Shown: positions 54,033-63,616, numbered from the stretch's first letter. The stretch is 64,000 nt of DNA from Caballeronia sp. dw_276 (GCF_018449635.1 NZ_JAAVUV010000001.1:62001-126000); one strand, 5' to 3'. Program-made: numbers and translations. The notes: generated by a model not told the origin, from the sequence alone.

Positions 54033-55070
54033 ATGGAATATGTTCGCCTTGGCCAGTCAGGCCTGAAAGTGTCGCGCCTGTGTCTTGGCACCATGAATAT
54101 AGGCACGCCGCAATGGAAACCGTGGATCTTCGATGAACAGAAGAGCGAGCCTATCGTTCGCCACGCATTGGAAGCCGGCGTGAACTTTATCGACCTTGCC
54201 GATTTTTACTCGGCTGGCGTCGGCGAAGAAGTGGTTGGCAGGATCCTCGGACGTCTCGCGCGACGCGAGGAAATCGTGGTGACCACCAAAGTCGGCTACG
54301 ACATGGGCGCATACCAAAACGCGGGCGGTCATTCACGCAAGCACGTGCTTGATGGTATCGACGCATCCTTGCGGCGGCTGGGCATGGACTATGTCGACAT
54401 TTACATGCTGCATTACTTCGATACGTCCACACCCGTAGAAGAAACCATGGCTGCGCTGGACGATATCGTCCGCTCGGGCAAGGCGCGTTACATCGGTGTA
54501 TCGACCATGTACACGTGGCAGCTCGCAAAAATCATTCAGGTTTGCGAACGAAATGGCTGGCATAAGCCGATCAACATGCAATTGCAGTTGAATCTCGCAT
54601 ACCGCGAAGAAGAGCGCGAGATGATGCCGTATTGCGCGGATCAGGGTTTGGGCGTGTCCGTGTTCAGCCCGCTGGCGCGCGGTCTTTTGACGTGCGACAC
54701 GGCGTCTACACGCAACCAGACCGACTTTTTTACCTCGCAAATGTACGGCGATACCGCATCGCGTGAGATCGCCGCCTCGGTAGAGCGCGTCGCGACGCAA
54801 CGCGGCGTGAGCGCCGCGCAAATTGCGCAGGCTTGGGTGCTTCAACGCGCAGGTGTATCGAGCATGCTGGTCGGCGCCGATTCGCCTGCCCAGTTCGACA
54901 GCGCACTTAATGCGCTCGGTACGCAACTCGACGGCGACGAGCTGTACGAGCTCGAGCGCAACTACACGCCGTGCGATGTCATCAACGACTACACGGCTGG
55001 CCGGCGGATCGCGCGCGAACCCCGCATGCCACAGGGTGATTTCATTCAGGCAATGAAGGACGCAGCATGA
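54033..55070 (+). CDS. Aldo/keto reductase
   Basis: 345 aa. Catalytic tetrad visible: Asp and Tyr in IDLADFYSAGVGEE, Lys in VVTTKVGYD, His in IYMLHYFDTS. C-terminal NADPH segment: SSMLVGADSPAQFDSALNAL. Overlaps the next gene's start by four bases (ATGA), so it is coupled to the aldehyde dehydrogenase. Substrate likely an aldehyde or hydroxy-aldehyde. Confidence 0.93.
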   Translation: MEYVRLGQSGLKVSRLCLGTMNIGTPQWKPWIFDEQKSEPIVRHALEAGVNFIDLADFYSAGVGEEVVGRILGRLARREEIVVTTKVGYDMGAYQNAGGHSRKHVLDGIDASLRRLGMDYVDIYMLHYFDTSTPVEETMAALDDIVRSGKARYIGVSTMYTWQLAKIIQVCERNGWHKPINMQLQLNLAYREEEREMMPYCADQGLGVSVFSPLARGLLTCDTASTRNQTDFFTSQMYGDTASREIAASVERVATQRGVSAAQIAQAWVLQRAGVSSMLVGADSPAQFDSALNALGTQLDGDELYELERNYTPCDVINDYTAGRRIAREPRMPQGDFIQAMKDAA

Positions 55071-56512
55071 ATCTACTTCGAAGAGAACATTACATCGATG
55101 GTGTATGGCTGAGCAGCGCCGAGACTTATGCGGTCTTCAATCCCGCTACAGGGGAGGTGATCGCGGATGTCGCGAAAGCAGGTGCCCTTCAAACCCAGCA
55201 GGCCATACGGGCGGCGGAAGGCGCGTTTCCAGCGTGGCGCGCGCTGACAGCAAAGGAACGGGGTGCTCGCGTGCGGCGCTGGGGCGAACTGATGCTCGAA
55301 CATCGCGACGCTCTCGCGGATTTGCTTACGCGAGAGCAGGGAAAGCCCCTTGCGGAAGCAAAAGGTGAAGTGGCCTACGCAGCGAGTTTCCTCGAATGGT
55401 TTGCTGAAGAAGCGAAGCGCAGTTATGGCGATGTCATTCCGAGCTCCAAGGCCGGATCGAAGATCATTGTCACGCGTGAGCCGGTCGGAGTCGTGGCGGC
55501 CATCACGCCCTGGAATTTCCCGCTCGCCATGATTACGCGCAAGGCCGGACCTGCGCTGGCCGCGGGTTGCACGATGGTTCTCAAGCCATCGGAGGAAACC
55601 CCGTTGAGCGCGTTGGCGCTTGCCGTGCTCGCTGAAGAAGCAGGCGTGCCGGCGGGCGTGTTCAACGTCATTTCGGGTGACGCGGTGGCAATCGGGGCAG
55701 AGTTGACTGCATCGCCAGTGGTACGCAAGTTGTCGTTTACCGGCTCAACGCGAGTCGGCAAGCTTCTGGCTGCCCAATCAGCCGAGACACTGAAGAAGCT
55801 TTCACTGGAACTCGGCGGTAACGCGCCGTTCATCGTTTTCGACGACGCCGATCTGGACGCCGCAGTGCAAGGCGCCATGGCATCGAAATTTCGAAACACC
55901 GGGCAGACGTGCGTATGTGTGAATCGATTCTTCGTTCAGGCTGGGGTCTATGCTGAGTTCACACGACGCTTGACACTCGCCGTTGTCGGGCTCCGTGTAG
56001 GTAATGCACTGGAGCATGAAGTCGATCAAGGCCCGCTTATCAACGATGCAGCACTCAGGAAGGTGAAAGACCATGTGCGCGATGCCGTAACCAAGGGCGC
56101 GATTGTCATGACCGGCGGTCGCGGACACTCATTGGGCGGTACGTTTTATGAGCCCACTGTGCTGGCGAACGCCAAGCAAAGTATGTCGATAGCGCAGGAA
56201 GAAACGTTCGGGCCGGTCGCTGCCTGCTTCCAGTTCGAGACAGAAGCCGAAGCAATCAAACTTGCCAACGACACTCCCTTTGGACTCGCCGCGTACTTCT
56301 ATACGCGCGATTTCGGACGCGCGTGGCGGGTTGCGGACGCACTTGAGACGGGCATGGTCGGCGTCAACGAGGGAATCATATCTACCGAGGTCGCACCGTT
56401 TGGCGGCATCAAGCAATCGGGTTTGGGCCGCGAAGGTTCTAAATACGGACTCGACGAATATATGGAACTCAAATACACGATGATCAGCGGTCTGATGGCA
56501 ACGGGAAGCTGA
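55067..56512 (+). CDS. NAD(P)-dependent aldehyde dehydrogenase, succinate-semialdehyde type
   Basis: 481 aa. Catalytic Glu in LSLELGGNAPF, catalytic Cys in NTGQTCVCVNRF, and the Rossmann motif SFTGSTRVGKLL. Overall closest by eye to GabD (succinate-semialdehyde dehydrogenase), but glutarate or related semialdehydes are possible. Coupled to the upstream reductase. Confidence 0.92.
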   Translation: MNLLRREHYIDGVWLSSAETYAVFNPATGEVIADVAKAGALQTQQAIRAAEGAFPAWRALTAKERGARVRRWGELMLEHRDALADLLTREQGKPLAEAKGEVAYAASFLEWFAEEAKRSYGDVIPSSKAGSKIIVTREPVGVVAAITPWNFPLAMITRKAGPALAAGCTMVLKPSEETPLSALALAVLAEEAGVPAGVFNVISGDAVAIGAELTASPVVRKLSFTGSTRVGKLLAAQSAETLKKLSLELGGNAPFIVFDDADLDAAVQGAMASKFRNTGQTCVCVNRFFVQAGVYAEFTRRLTLAVVGLRVGNALEHEVDQGPLINDAALRKVKDHVRDAVTKGAIVMTGGRGHSLGGTFYEPTVLANAKQSMSIAQEETFGPVAACFQFETEAEAIKLANDTPFGLAAYFYTRDFGRAWRVADALETGMVGVNEGIISTEVAPFGGIKQSGLGREGSKYGLDEYMELKYTMISGLMATGS

Positions 56513-56591
56513 TTGTCGCTGATTGGTCGCAGGCGCGCTGTTGCCGTCGCATGTAATCGGCAACGGCGCTACACATCGGTAAGGAGACGCA

Positions 56592-58001
56592 GTGAGTCAT
56601 CAGGACACCTCAAGCAGTGCATTCCCCATCGGTCCAGGGCCACACGCAGGCATCGCGCCGATCCACACACACGACACCCCCGCCTCGAAGCCCGTTCTGC
56701 TCGATGACATTCCGCTGAACCGCTTTCACGTGAAGATCGCGGGCCTGACATTCGGCGCGCATTTCACCGAGGGCTATGCCTTGGGCACGGTGGGTTACGC
56801 GCTGGCATCGATGAACCGGCAGATGCCACTCGATTCCTTCTGGATGGGCGCGATCGGCAGCTCGGCGTTGATCGGCATTTTCCTCGGCAGCCTGATCTTC
56901 GGACGTCTGTCAGATCGGCTTGGGCGCCAGCGGATTTTTCTCACCAGCTTCGTCATCATCACGGTGGCAGCATTCCTTCAGTTTTTCGCCACGTCACCGA
57001 TGGAACTGTTTGCGCTTCGTGTCTTGATCGGCTTCGGCATGGGTGGAGATTTCACCGTGGGTCACGCCATCCTCGCGGAATTCTCGCCTCGCAAGCACCG
57101 TGGAGCGCTTCTTGGATCATTCAGCGTCGTGTGGACCGTTGGTTATGTGGTGGCGAACGTCCTTGGCATGTCATACGCAGATGCGGGTCCGTCTGCCTGG
57201 CGTTGGCTGCTTGCATCGGCGAGTCTTCCTGCGTTTATCGTGCTGTTGTTGCGCATCGGCACGCCGGAGTCGCCGCGCTGGCTGCTCGGTAAGGGGCGCG
57301 TGCAGGAAGCGCGCGCAGTGGTACGCAAGCATTTCGGCCCCGACGTTGTCCTTGAAGCTGAACCGGAAACTCGGGTTATGGGCGGAAAGCAGGGTTATGC
57401 TCGACTGTTTCAACCCGACTTGATTCGCAGGACTCTGTTCAACTGTGGATTTTTCGTGTGTCTCGTCATTCCGTATTTCGCGATTTACACATTCCTGCCG
57501 GGGATTCTGAAGGTGATCGGGTTGAGCGGCGGTTTCGGCGCGGATTTGTTGCTCAATTCGGTGCTGGTCATAGGCGCGGTGCTTGGGATCTGGCTCACCA
57601 TCAAGTTGCCTCGCCGGCACTTCCTGATCGGATCGTTCGCCGTGACCTGCGCCATGCTCGTAGCCATGAGCTTGCTGCCGGCGTCAGCAACGCTTGCGAT
57701 GATCATTGCGTTTGCCGTCTTCACATTAACCATGTCGGCGTTCAGCAATCTGGTGGGCGTATTTCCACCCGAATGCTTTCCGACTGAGGTGCGGGCATCG
57801 GGCGTCGGTCTCGCGATTGCGTGCAGCAGGCTTGGCTCGGCTATCGGTACGTTCCTGCTGCCGGTTGGCATCGCGCAGATCGGGTTTCACTACACCATGA
57901 TGATCCTCGCCGGCGTTTTGTTGATCGGCATGATTGTCTCCATTGCCTGGGCTCCGGAAACACGCAACTTGACACTGCGAGCCGCGAGCGGATCATCATA
58001 A
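56592..58001 (+). CDS. MFS transporter (sugar/organic acid type)
   Basis: 469 aa from GTG with AAGGAG upstream. Twelve helices; between helices 2 and 3 lies GRLSDRLGRQRIF, and near helix 5 FGMGGDFTVGHAILAEFSPRKHRG, as in the sugar-porter and aromatic-acid groups. Likely imports the substrate of the Fae-AKR-ALDH cluster. Ends 41 bp before a distal iteron. Confidence 0.9.
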   Translation: MSHQDTSSSAFPIGPGPHAGIAPIHTHDTPASKPVLLDDIPLNRFHVKIAGLTFGAHFTEGYALGTVGYALASMNRQMPLDSFWMGAIGSSALIGIFLGSLIFGRLSDRLGRQRIFLTSFVIITVAAFLQFFATSPMELFALRVLIGFGMGGDFTVGHAILAEFSPRKHRGALLGSFSVVWTVGYVVANVLGMSYADAGPSAWRWLLASASLPAFIVLLLRIGTPESPRWLLGKGRVQEARAVVRKHFGPDVVLEAEPETRVMGGKQGYARLFQPDLIRRTLFNCGFFVCLVIPYFAIYTFLPGILKVIGLSGGFGADLLLNSVLVIGAVLGIWLTIKLPRRHFLIGSFAVTCAMLVAMSLLPASATLAMIIAFAVFTLTMSAFSNLVGVFPPECFPTEVRASGVGLAIACSRLGSAIGTFLLPVGIAQIGFHYTMMILAGVLLIGMIVSIAWAPETRNLTLRAASGSS

Positions 58002-58042
58002 GCTTCACGTGTGCTGCCGAAAACACGGGTACAGCACACTAG

Positions 58043-58060
58043 CTCCCGAAAGTTCTCACC
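58043..58060 (-). repeat. Distal iteron identical to origin copy
   Basis: Minus-strand GGTGAGAACTTTCGGGAG, identical at all 18 positions to the origin iteron at 47649. Confidence 0.9.
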
Positions 58061-58065
58061 CCAGA

Positions 58066-58093
58066 AAAAGGCGTCCGCTTGCGGACGCCTTTT
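58066..58093 (+). terminator. Rho-independent terminator
   Basis: AAAAGGCGTCCGC-TT-GCGGACGCCTTTT: 13-pair stem with A and T flanks, after the MFS gene. Confidence 0.9.
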
Positions 58094-58367
58094 CCGTTTG
58101 AAGCTGCAACTACATCGCTGAAAAAATCGCGCTGTTTCGATATTAGGAATTCTTAATTTTGTCCTAGTTCTTTCGGAGACTTCCGAGGGCAATCCAAAGC
58201 GTCGGGTCTTAATATTCATTCACTCGCAGACGAACCAGCCCATCGCCTCCCACAAGAATCCAGACGATGAACAAGGCAACTCGCACTGCGCGGTCGGCAT
58301 CAACAGGACACGCAGTCCAAGCGCCGCTAGTTTTCGAAACTCGTTAATTTTTCTATTAGGAAACGTC

Positions 58368-58928
58368 ATGAAATCATTCATCTCCACCGTCGCTGCTGCT
58401 GCAACTATCGCGACCATCGCTCTGGCATCGACTGGCGCGAGCGCTGCTGACGGCACGATCACGTTCACCGGTGCAGTGACCGACACAACGTGCTCGATCG
58501 ATGCAAAAGCCGTTGGTTCAGCCGACAAGAACGTCACGCTGCCGACTGTAACGAACAGCACCCTGGGTTCGAAGGGCTCGACGGCCGGCACGACCGCCGC
58601 AACCGACCTGACGTTTGCGCTGAGCGGTTGCTCGACTGAAACGAAGGCGGTCGCACGTTTCGAAAACGGCCCGACGATCGACCAGTCCACCGGTTATCTG
58701 ACAAACCAGGCTCCTGCCGGTGCGGAAAACGTGCAAGTTCGCTTGCTGAACGCGTCGCATCTGCCCATCAACGTCGTGACGGGCGAGAACAACGATATGG
58801 CCGGCAACGGTGCGGCCATCGTGTCGGGCAACGCCGACCTCAAGTATTTCGCTGAGTACTACGCAACGGGCAAGGCCACGGCTGGCCCGGTCAACACGTC
58901 GGTTCAGTACACAGTCGATTACCAATAA
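58368..58928 (+). CDS. Type 1-like fimbrial major subunit
   Basis: 186 aa. Signal peptide to about residue 26 (ASTGASA-A). The mature pilin has the two disulphide Cys (TTCSIDAKAV and LSGCSTETK) and a C-terminal beta-zipper ending in Tyr (TSVQYTVDYQ). Assembled by the chaperone and usher downstream. Confidence 0.92.
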   Translation: MKSFISTVAAAATIATIALASTGASAADGTITFTGAVTDTTCSIDAKAVGSADKNVTLPTVTNSTLGSKGSTAGTTAATDLTFALSGCSTETKAVARFENGPTIDQSTGYLTNQAPAGAENVQVRLLNASHLPINVVTGENNDMAGNGAAIVSGNADLKYFAEYYATGKATAGPVNTSVQYTVDYQ

Positions 58929-58939
58929 GTCATATCGAC

Positions 58940-58970
58940 AGGCATCTGCGGGTGCAGATGCCTCTTTTTT
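58940..58970 (+). terminator. Attenuating terminator after pilin gene
   Basis: AGGCATCTGC-GGGT-GCAGATGCCT followed by CTTTTTT, between the pilin and chaperone genes. Probably keeps pilin transcripts in excess over assembly genes. Confidence 0.88.
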
Positions 58971-59012
58971 CTAAAATTTTCGAGATACGTTTTTTACGGA
59001 GATGCATCAATC

Positions 59013-59756
59013 ATGAAGTCCCTCAGGCAAATTGCATGTGGTTTGGGCGTGGTCATGGCCCTGCTTGCCGGAAGCGCGGGCGCAAGCGTGACAGTGGGCG
59101 GAACACGCGTGGTGTATCCCCTTGAAAACCGTGAGATGACGGTCAAGCTGACCAATGACCGCAGCGAGCCGTCGCTGGTACAGGTCTGGATGGACAAGGG
59201 CAACGCGGCTGCGAAGCCCGGCGACGCAAGCGCGCCCTTCGTGTTGACGCCGCCGATCTTTCGCATGGATGCCGGCAAATCCCAGACGCTGCGCATGATG
59301 TACACGGGCGACGCGCTGCCGCAAGACCGCGAATCGGTGTTCTGGCTGAACGTACTCGACGTACCGCCGAAGACCGCAAAGGATTCCGATGTCAACACGC
59401 TCCAGTTTGCGTTCCGGACTCGAATCAAAGTGTTTGCGCGTCCGAAGGGCTTGCCTGGAACTGCCGATGACGCGCCTGCAAAAGTGACATGGCAGCTCGT
59501 ACCCGCAGCCGATAACAAAGGCTACGAGGTGAAGGCGACCAACCCGACGGCCTACTACGTGTCGTTCAGCAAGATCGATGTAATCGGCGCGGGTCAGACC
59601 TACGGTAACGATGTAGGCGGCATGGTCGAGCCTCATGGAAATGCACAGTTTCCGATCAAGAACATGAAGACGGCGCCTGCCAATGCCCACGTCAAATTTT
59701 CGAGCATCAGCGATTTTGGCGGCGCCGTGTCGCTCGACGCTCCTCTCGCGCCATAA
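59013..59756 (+). CDS. Periplasmic fimbrial chaperone (PapD-like)
   Basis: 247 aa with signal peptide (cleavage near AGASVTV). GTRVVYPLENREMTVKLTNDR and FRMDAGKSQTLRMMYT carry the conserved chaperone contacts (Arg near strand A, Lys/Arg in RMDAGKSQTLR). Binds pilin and hands it to the usher. Confidence 0.94.
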   Translation: MKSLRQIACGLGVVMALLAGSAGASVTVGGTRVVYPLENREMTVKLTNDRSEPSLVQVWMDKGNAAAKPGDASAPFVLTPPIFRMDAGKSQTLRMMYTGDALPQDRESVFWLNVLDVPPKTAKDSDVNTLQFAFRTRIKVFARPKGLPGTADDAPAKVTWQLVPAADNKGYEVKATNPTAYYVSFSKIDVIGAGQTYGNDVGGMVEPHGNAQFPIKNMKTAPANAHVKFSSISDFGGAVSLDAPLAP

Positions 59757-59762
59757 GACGTC

Positions 59763-59776
59763 GCCCTGATCAGGGC
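59763..59776. repeat. 14-bp palindrome GCCCTGATCAGGGC
   Basis: Perfect palindrome six bases after the chaperone stop; may act as an mRNA hairpin between chaperone and usher genes. Confidence 0.4.
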
Positions 59777-59936
59777 GGCCCTTACCCCGAGTAACTGAAG
59801 GCGTCGCGGGCATCAACTGGCCGGCGCCTTCCTCAAGAAAACCATCACGTGTTTGCCAAACGGACTGTCCGAACAGCCCGGCGGGTCAACTCGCGCCCGA
59901 ATCGACTGAATAGACCGGATTAACGCAGGCCGAATC

Positions 59937-62651
59937 ATGAAACAAGCTGCTCAACACGCTTTCACGCGCCAAAGCCAGGGTGCGTTCCGGCTTCGTCTGA
60001 AGCCCATTGCCGCGCTCGCTTTCTCGATGATGGCGTGCGCAACAATTCCGCAGGCAGCGGCCGAGTCGGCCCGATCGGATCAAGGCAAGAACGGTACTGC
60101 TGCTGAAGTCAGCTTCGACAACACGTACCTGCGCCAGGATGGAAATGCCCCGATCGACACCAGCCGGTTCACACGCGGCAACGCGGTTTCGCCCGGAACC
60201 TATTCGGTTGACCTATTCGTGAACGGGGCCCGCCTGAGCCGCGAAGACATCCGCTTTGTTTCGAACGGTGGCGCATTTGGCTCGAAGCCGTGTTTCAGTC
60301 GCGAAATGTTGCAACACGCGGGCATCGATCTGGCCAAGGCGGATGCGGCCAGCGGGCGGGCAGCATCGGAAAAAGCATCGGCAAAAGCAGTGGCGGCGAC
60401 CACGGCATCGACCCCTGTGGCCAATCCCGACACGTGCGAAGACATCGGTACGCTCGTGCCGGGCGCAACGGTCGATTTCGACTTCACCCAGCAAACGCTC
60501 GAACTGAGCGTGCCGCAGGCATATATGCGCAACTCGGCGCGAGGTTACGTCCCGCCCGAACAATGGGACCAGGGCGTCAATGGCGGATTCGTGAGCTACA
60601 ACGCCAATACATTTCGCACCGACGGCTCGGGGCCAGGCTCGACACAAAGCTACCTTGGCCTCAACGCTGGCATCAACCTGGGCGCATGGCACATCCGCCA
60701 TCAATCGTCGGTGTCGTCGGGAACGGGGCAGGCCACGCAGTTCGACAACATCGCGACCTACGCACAGCGTGACGTCGAAAAACTCGGCGCGCAACTGACA
60801 CTTGGCGATGCAAGCACGAGCGGCGAGATCTTCGACAGCGTGTCGTTTCGCGGCGCGCAACTCGCCACCGACGACCGCATGCTGCCCGACTCAATGCGTG
60901 GCTACGCGCCGGTCGTGCGCGGTGTCGCGGAAACGAACGCGCGCGTCACGATCCGGCAGAACGGCCAGGTGCTGGAAGAAACGAACGTTGCCCCCGGACC
61001 GTTCGAGATCAATGACCTGTATTCAACCGGCTACGGTGGCGACCTTGTGGTGACCGTGACCGAGGCCGATGGCCGCAGCAAGGAGTTCACCGTTCCGTTC
61101 GCATCGGTCGCGCAATTGCTGCGTCCCGGCGTCACGCGGTTCAGTGCGACGGCCGGCCAGTTGCGCAACGATTCCCTCGATACCAAACCCGTCTTCGGAC
61201 AGTTCACGCTGCAACACGGGCTGACGAACATGGTCACGGCTTATGGCGGCGTGGTTGCATCGAGCGGCTATGGCGCGATGAATTTTGGTGGCGCGTTGAA
61301 CACCGGCATCGGCGCATTTTCGATGGACGTCACCGGCGCCACGACCAGTGTGCCCAACGCCCAGTCCATGCGCGGCACGAGCTTGCGCGTGGGCTACAGC
61401 AAGTTCGTCGGGGCGACCAATACGAATGTGTCCGTTGCGGCTTACCGGTTCTCGACGGCAGGCTACTTGAACCTGAACGACGCCGCGTCCATTCGCGATA
61501 TTGCCGAGCATGGTGGCGACACCAACGCCATGTACCGGCAGCGCAACCGCATGCAGGTATCGGTGAACCAGAAGCTTGGCGATCACGGCACGATGTTCGT
61601 CACTGGTTCGTCGCAGAATTACTGGAATCGGGGTGGCACCGATACGTTGTTCCAGGCCGGCTACACCAACGCGTTCAAGTACGGAACCTATAGCCTGACG
61701 GCCGGCCGCACGCGAACGATGGACGGGCAGTTATCGAATGAATTCTTGTTGAGCACGACCATCCCGCTTGGACATTCCGCGCACGCGCCGATGTTGACCA
61801 CGAACGCCTCGTACAACTCGGATGGTGCAACGAACATGCAGGCGAACGTGAGCGGTTCGCTAGGAGCCAACAACCAGTTTTCGTACAACGGTTACGGCAC
61901 GTACAACGTCGGCGGCAATTCTTCCAACAATGGCAATGCCGGCATGAGTGCAACTTATCGCGCGCCGTACGCCACGGTGAACGCATCCGCGAGCGGTGGC
62001 GGCGGCACACGCCAAGTATCGGCGGGCGTGCAGGGTTCGGTCGTTGCGCACCCCGGCGGCGTGACGTTCTCGCAAACGGTGGGCGATACGTTTGGCATCG
62101 TGAATGCGCCTGCCGCCGCCGGCGCGGGCGTTACGAATGCACCCGGAACCACGATCGATTCGCGTGGCTATGCAGTGATTCCGTATCTTTCCCCGTACAG
62201 CATGAACGTGGTCGATATCGATCCGAAAGGCACGTCCACCGATGTCGAATTTAAATCGACATCGGCACAGGTGGCGCCGCGTGCAGGCTCTATAGTGATG
62301 ATGAAATACGAGACGGTGAGTGGCCGGGCGGCACTGATTCAAGCGCCGAAACTGGGTGGTGGAACGTTACCATTTGGAGCGAGTGTGGAAGACGAACATG
62401 GAAAGATGGTGGGCGTGGTTGGTCAGGACAGCAGAGTATTTGCGCGGGGTCTCGAAGACCAGGGTGCGCTCACGGTAAAGTGGGGCAATGGTCCGGTCGA
62501 GCAATGCCGGATCAGCTATACATTGCCAAAGAAAGATCCGAAGGCATATAACCCCGGGTATCTATCAGTGCAATCGCATTGTGTGCCGGGGAGCGAAATG
62601 CAGGCGGGCGGGGGTACGCAATCAGGGGCACCAGCCACTGCCGTTCGCTGA
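59937..62651 (+). CDS. Outer-membrane fimbrial usher
   Basis: 904 aa. Order of domains: signal peptide, N-terminal chaperone-binding domain (NAVSPGTYSVDLFVNG), 24-strand barrel with plug (FRGAQLATDDRMLPDSMRGYAP, VRGVAETNARVTIRQNGQVLEETNVAPGPFEI), and C-terminal domains (PFGASVEDEHGKMVGVVGQDSRVFARGL). Exports and assembles the pilus. No adhesin gene follows. Confidence 0.95.
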   Translation: MKQAAQHAFTRQSQGAFRLRLKPIAALAFSMMACATIPQAAAESARSDQGKNGTAAEVSFDNTYLRQDGNAPIDTSRFTRGNAVSPGTYSVDLFVNGARLSREDIRFVSNGGAFGSKPCFSREMLQHAGIDLAKADAASGRAASEKASAKAVAATTASTPVANPDTCEDIGTLVPGATVDFDFTQQTLELSVPQAYMRNSARGYVPPEQWDQGVNGGFVSYNANTFRTDGSGPGSTQSYLGLNAGINLGAWHIRHQSSVSSGTGQATQFDNIATYAQRDVEKLGAQLTLGDASTSGEIFDSVSFRGAQLATDDRMLPDSMRGYAPVVRGVAETNARVTIRQNGQVLEETNVAPGPFEINDLYSTGYGGDLVVTVTEADGRSKEFTVPFASVAQLLRPGVTRFSATAGQLRNDSLDTKPVFGQFTLQHGLTNMVTAYGGVVASSGYGAMNFGGALNTGIGAFSMDVTGATTSVPNAQSMRGTSLRVGYSKFVGATNTNVSVAAYRFSTAGYLNLNDAASIRDIAEHGGDTNAMYRQRNRMQVSVNQKLGDHGTMFVTGSSQNYWNRGGTDTLFQAGYTNAFKYGTYSLTAGRTRTMDGQLSNEFLLSTTIPLGHSAHAPMLTTNASYNSDGATNMQANVSGSLGANNQFSYNGYGTYNVGGNSSNNGNAGMSATYRAPYATVNASASGGGGTRQVSAGVQGSVVAHPGGVTFSQTVGDTFGIVNAPAAAGAGVTNAPGTTIDSRGYAVIPYLSPYSMNVVDIDPKGTSTDVEFKSTSAQVAPRAGSIVMMKYETVSGRAALIQAPKLGGGTLPFGASVEDEHGKMVGVVGQDSRVFARGLEDQGALTVKWGNGPVEQCRISYTLPKKDPKAYNPGYLSVQSHCVPGSEMQAGGGTQSGAPATAVR

Positions 62652-62682
62652 AAAAAATCGGCGATTGAAAACACGCAACGTT

Positions 62683-62725
62683 CCGGCCAGATACGCGCAA
62701 GCGTGTTTTTGCGCAATCTGGCCGG
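62683..62725. terminator. Long hairpin between usher and LysR genes
   Basis: CCGGCCAGAT and ATCTGGCCGG arms close a 23-base loop that itself holds GCGCAA/TTGCGC and a T run. Likely bidirectional terminator for the convergent usher and LysR genes. Confidence 0.7.
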
Positions 62726-63616
62726 TTACGATGGGCCTGCCAACTCACGCGCTTCATCACGCAACCATGCGGCGAACGCGCTCACCGTTTCAGCCTCGCG
62801 ATGCGCCTCTGGCACATCGAGCCAATATCCAAACGGTCCGATTATTTCCACGTCCGACATTCTCACGAGCGCACCTTCGGCCAGCTCGTCGTCGATCATG
62901 TTCAGGTCGACGACCGCAAGCCCGACACCCCGCCGTGCAGCATGTATCGCCTGTTGCAAATTCGAAAATTCAATGCCGTTGTCCGCGTAGCGCGCCGGCA
63001 TTCCGGCTTTGGCCAACCAGTTCGGCCACAGTTTCAAACGGACATCTTCGTGTAGTACATGCAACGCAGGCAACTCATCCACCAGGCGCTCGACCGGCAA
63101 GCGGGCGAATTCAGGCGCGCCGACCAGCGCGTGCCGCTCCATGAGCAACAGCTCGGAGCTGCCTTGCGTGGCAAAGTCGCGTGCCGGTTCACGTCCGAAC
63201 CGGACGCTGCAATGACACTCGCCGCTTTCCTGTGTGCGTATCGATAAATCCACGTCTGGCAGTTGCTCCGCCAATGCGCCCAGCCGCGACGAAAACCATT
63301 GCGTCGCAAAGGTGGGCGGCAGCGACACAACGAGGCGTCTGCGCTCCACGGCGCCGGTCAAATGCCGGGTTCCCCGCTCGATGACATCAAACGCTTCCGT
63401 TACCGACGGCATCAACATCACGCCGGCCGGCGTCAGCCTGATTCCCTTGTGGTCGCGTTCGAAAAGCTTCACGCCCAGCGATTCCTCCAGCAGCCGGATT
63501 TGCCGGCTAACAGCCCCCTGCGTGACGCACAGCGCTCGCGCTGCGCGATTGAAACTCAAATGACGCGCCGTTTCTTCAAAAAACCGCAGCGCAATTAACG
63601 ATGGAAGGTGTCGCAT
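62726..63616 (-). CDS. LysR-family regulator (GcvA-like)
   Basis: 296 aa. N-terminal HTH: LSFNRAARALCVTQGAVSRQIRLLEESLGVKLFER, the GcvA/AmpR-type sequence. The effector domain ends QTESVSAFAAWLRDEA. Divergent from the acyl-CoA synthetase-type gene at 63901 and next to the fimbrial operon; target not clear. Confidence 0.93.
   Translation of the reverse strand: MRHLPSLIALRFFEETARHLSFNRAARALCVTQGAVSRQIRLLEESLGVKLFERDHKGIRLTPAGVMLMPSVTEAFDVIERGTRHLTGAVERRRLVVSLPPTFATQWFSSRLGALAEQLPDVDLSIRTQESGECHCSVRFGREPARDFATQGSSELLLMERHALVGAPEFARLPVERLVDELPALHVLHEDVRLKLWPNWLAKAGMPARYADNGIEFSNLQQAIHAARRGVGLAVVDLNMIDDELAEGALVRMSDVEIIGPFGYWLDVPEAHREAETVSAFAAWLRDEARELAGPS

Larger units (their letters stand above)
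58002..58367. other. Gene-free region before fimbrial operon
   Basis: Contains a distal iteron (58043), a strong terminator (58066), and the AT-rich leader and promoter region of the fimbrial operon. No gene. Confidence 0.65.
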
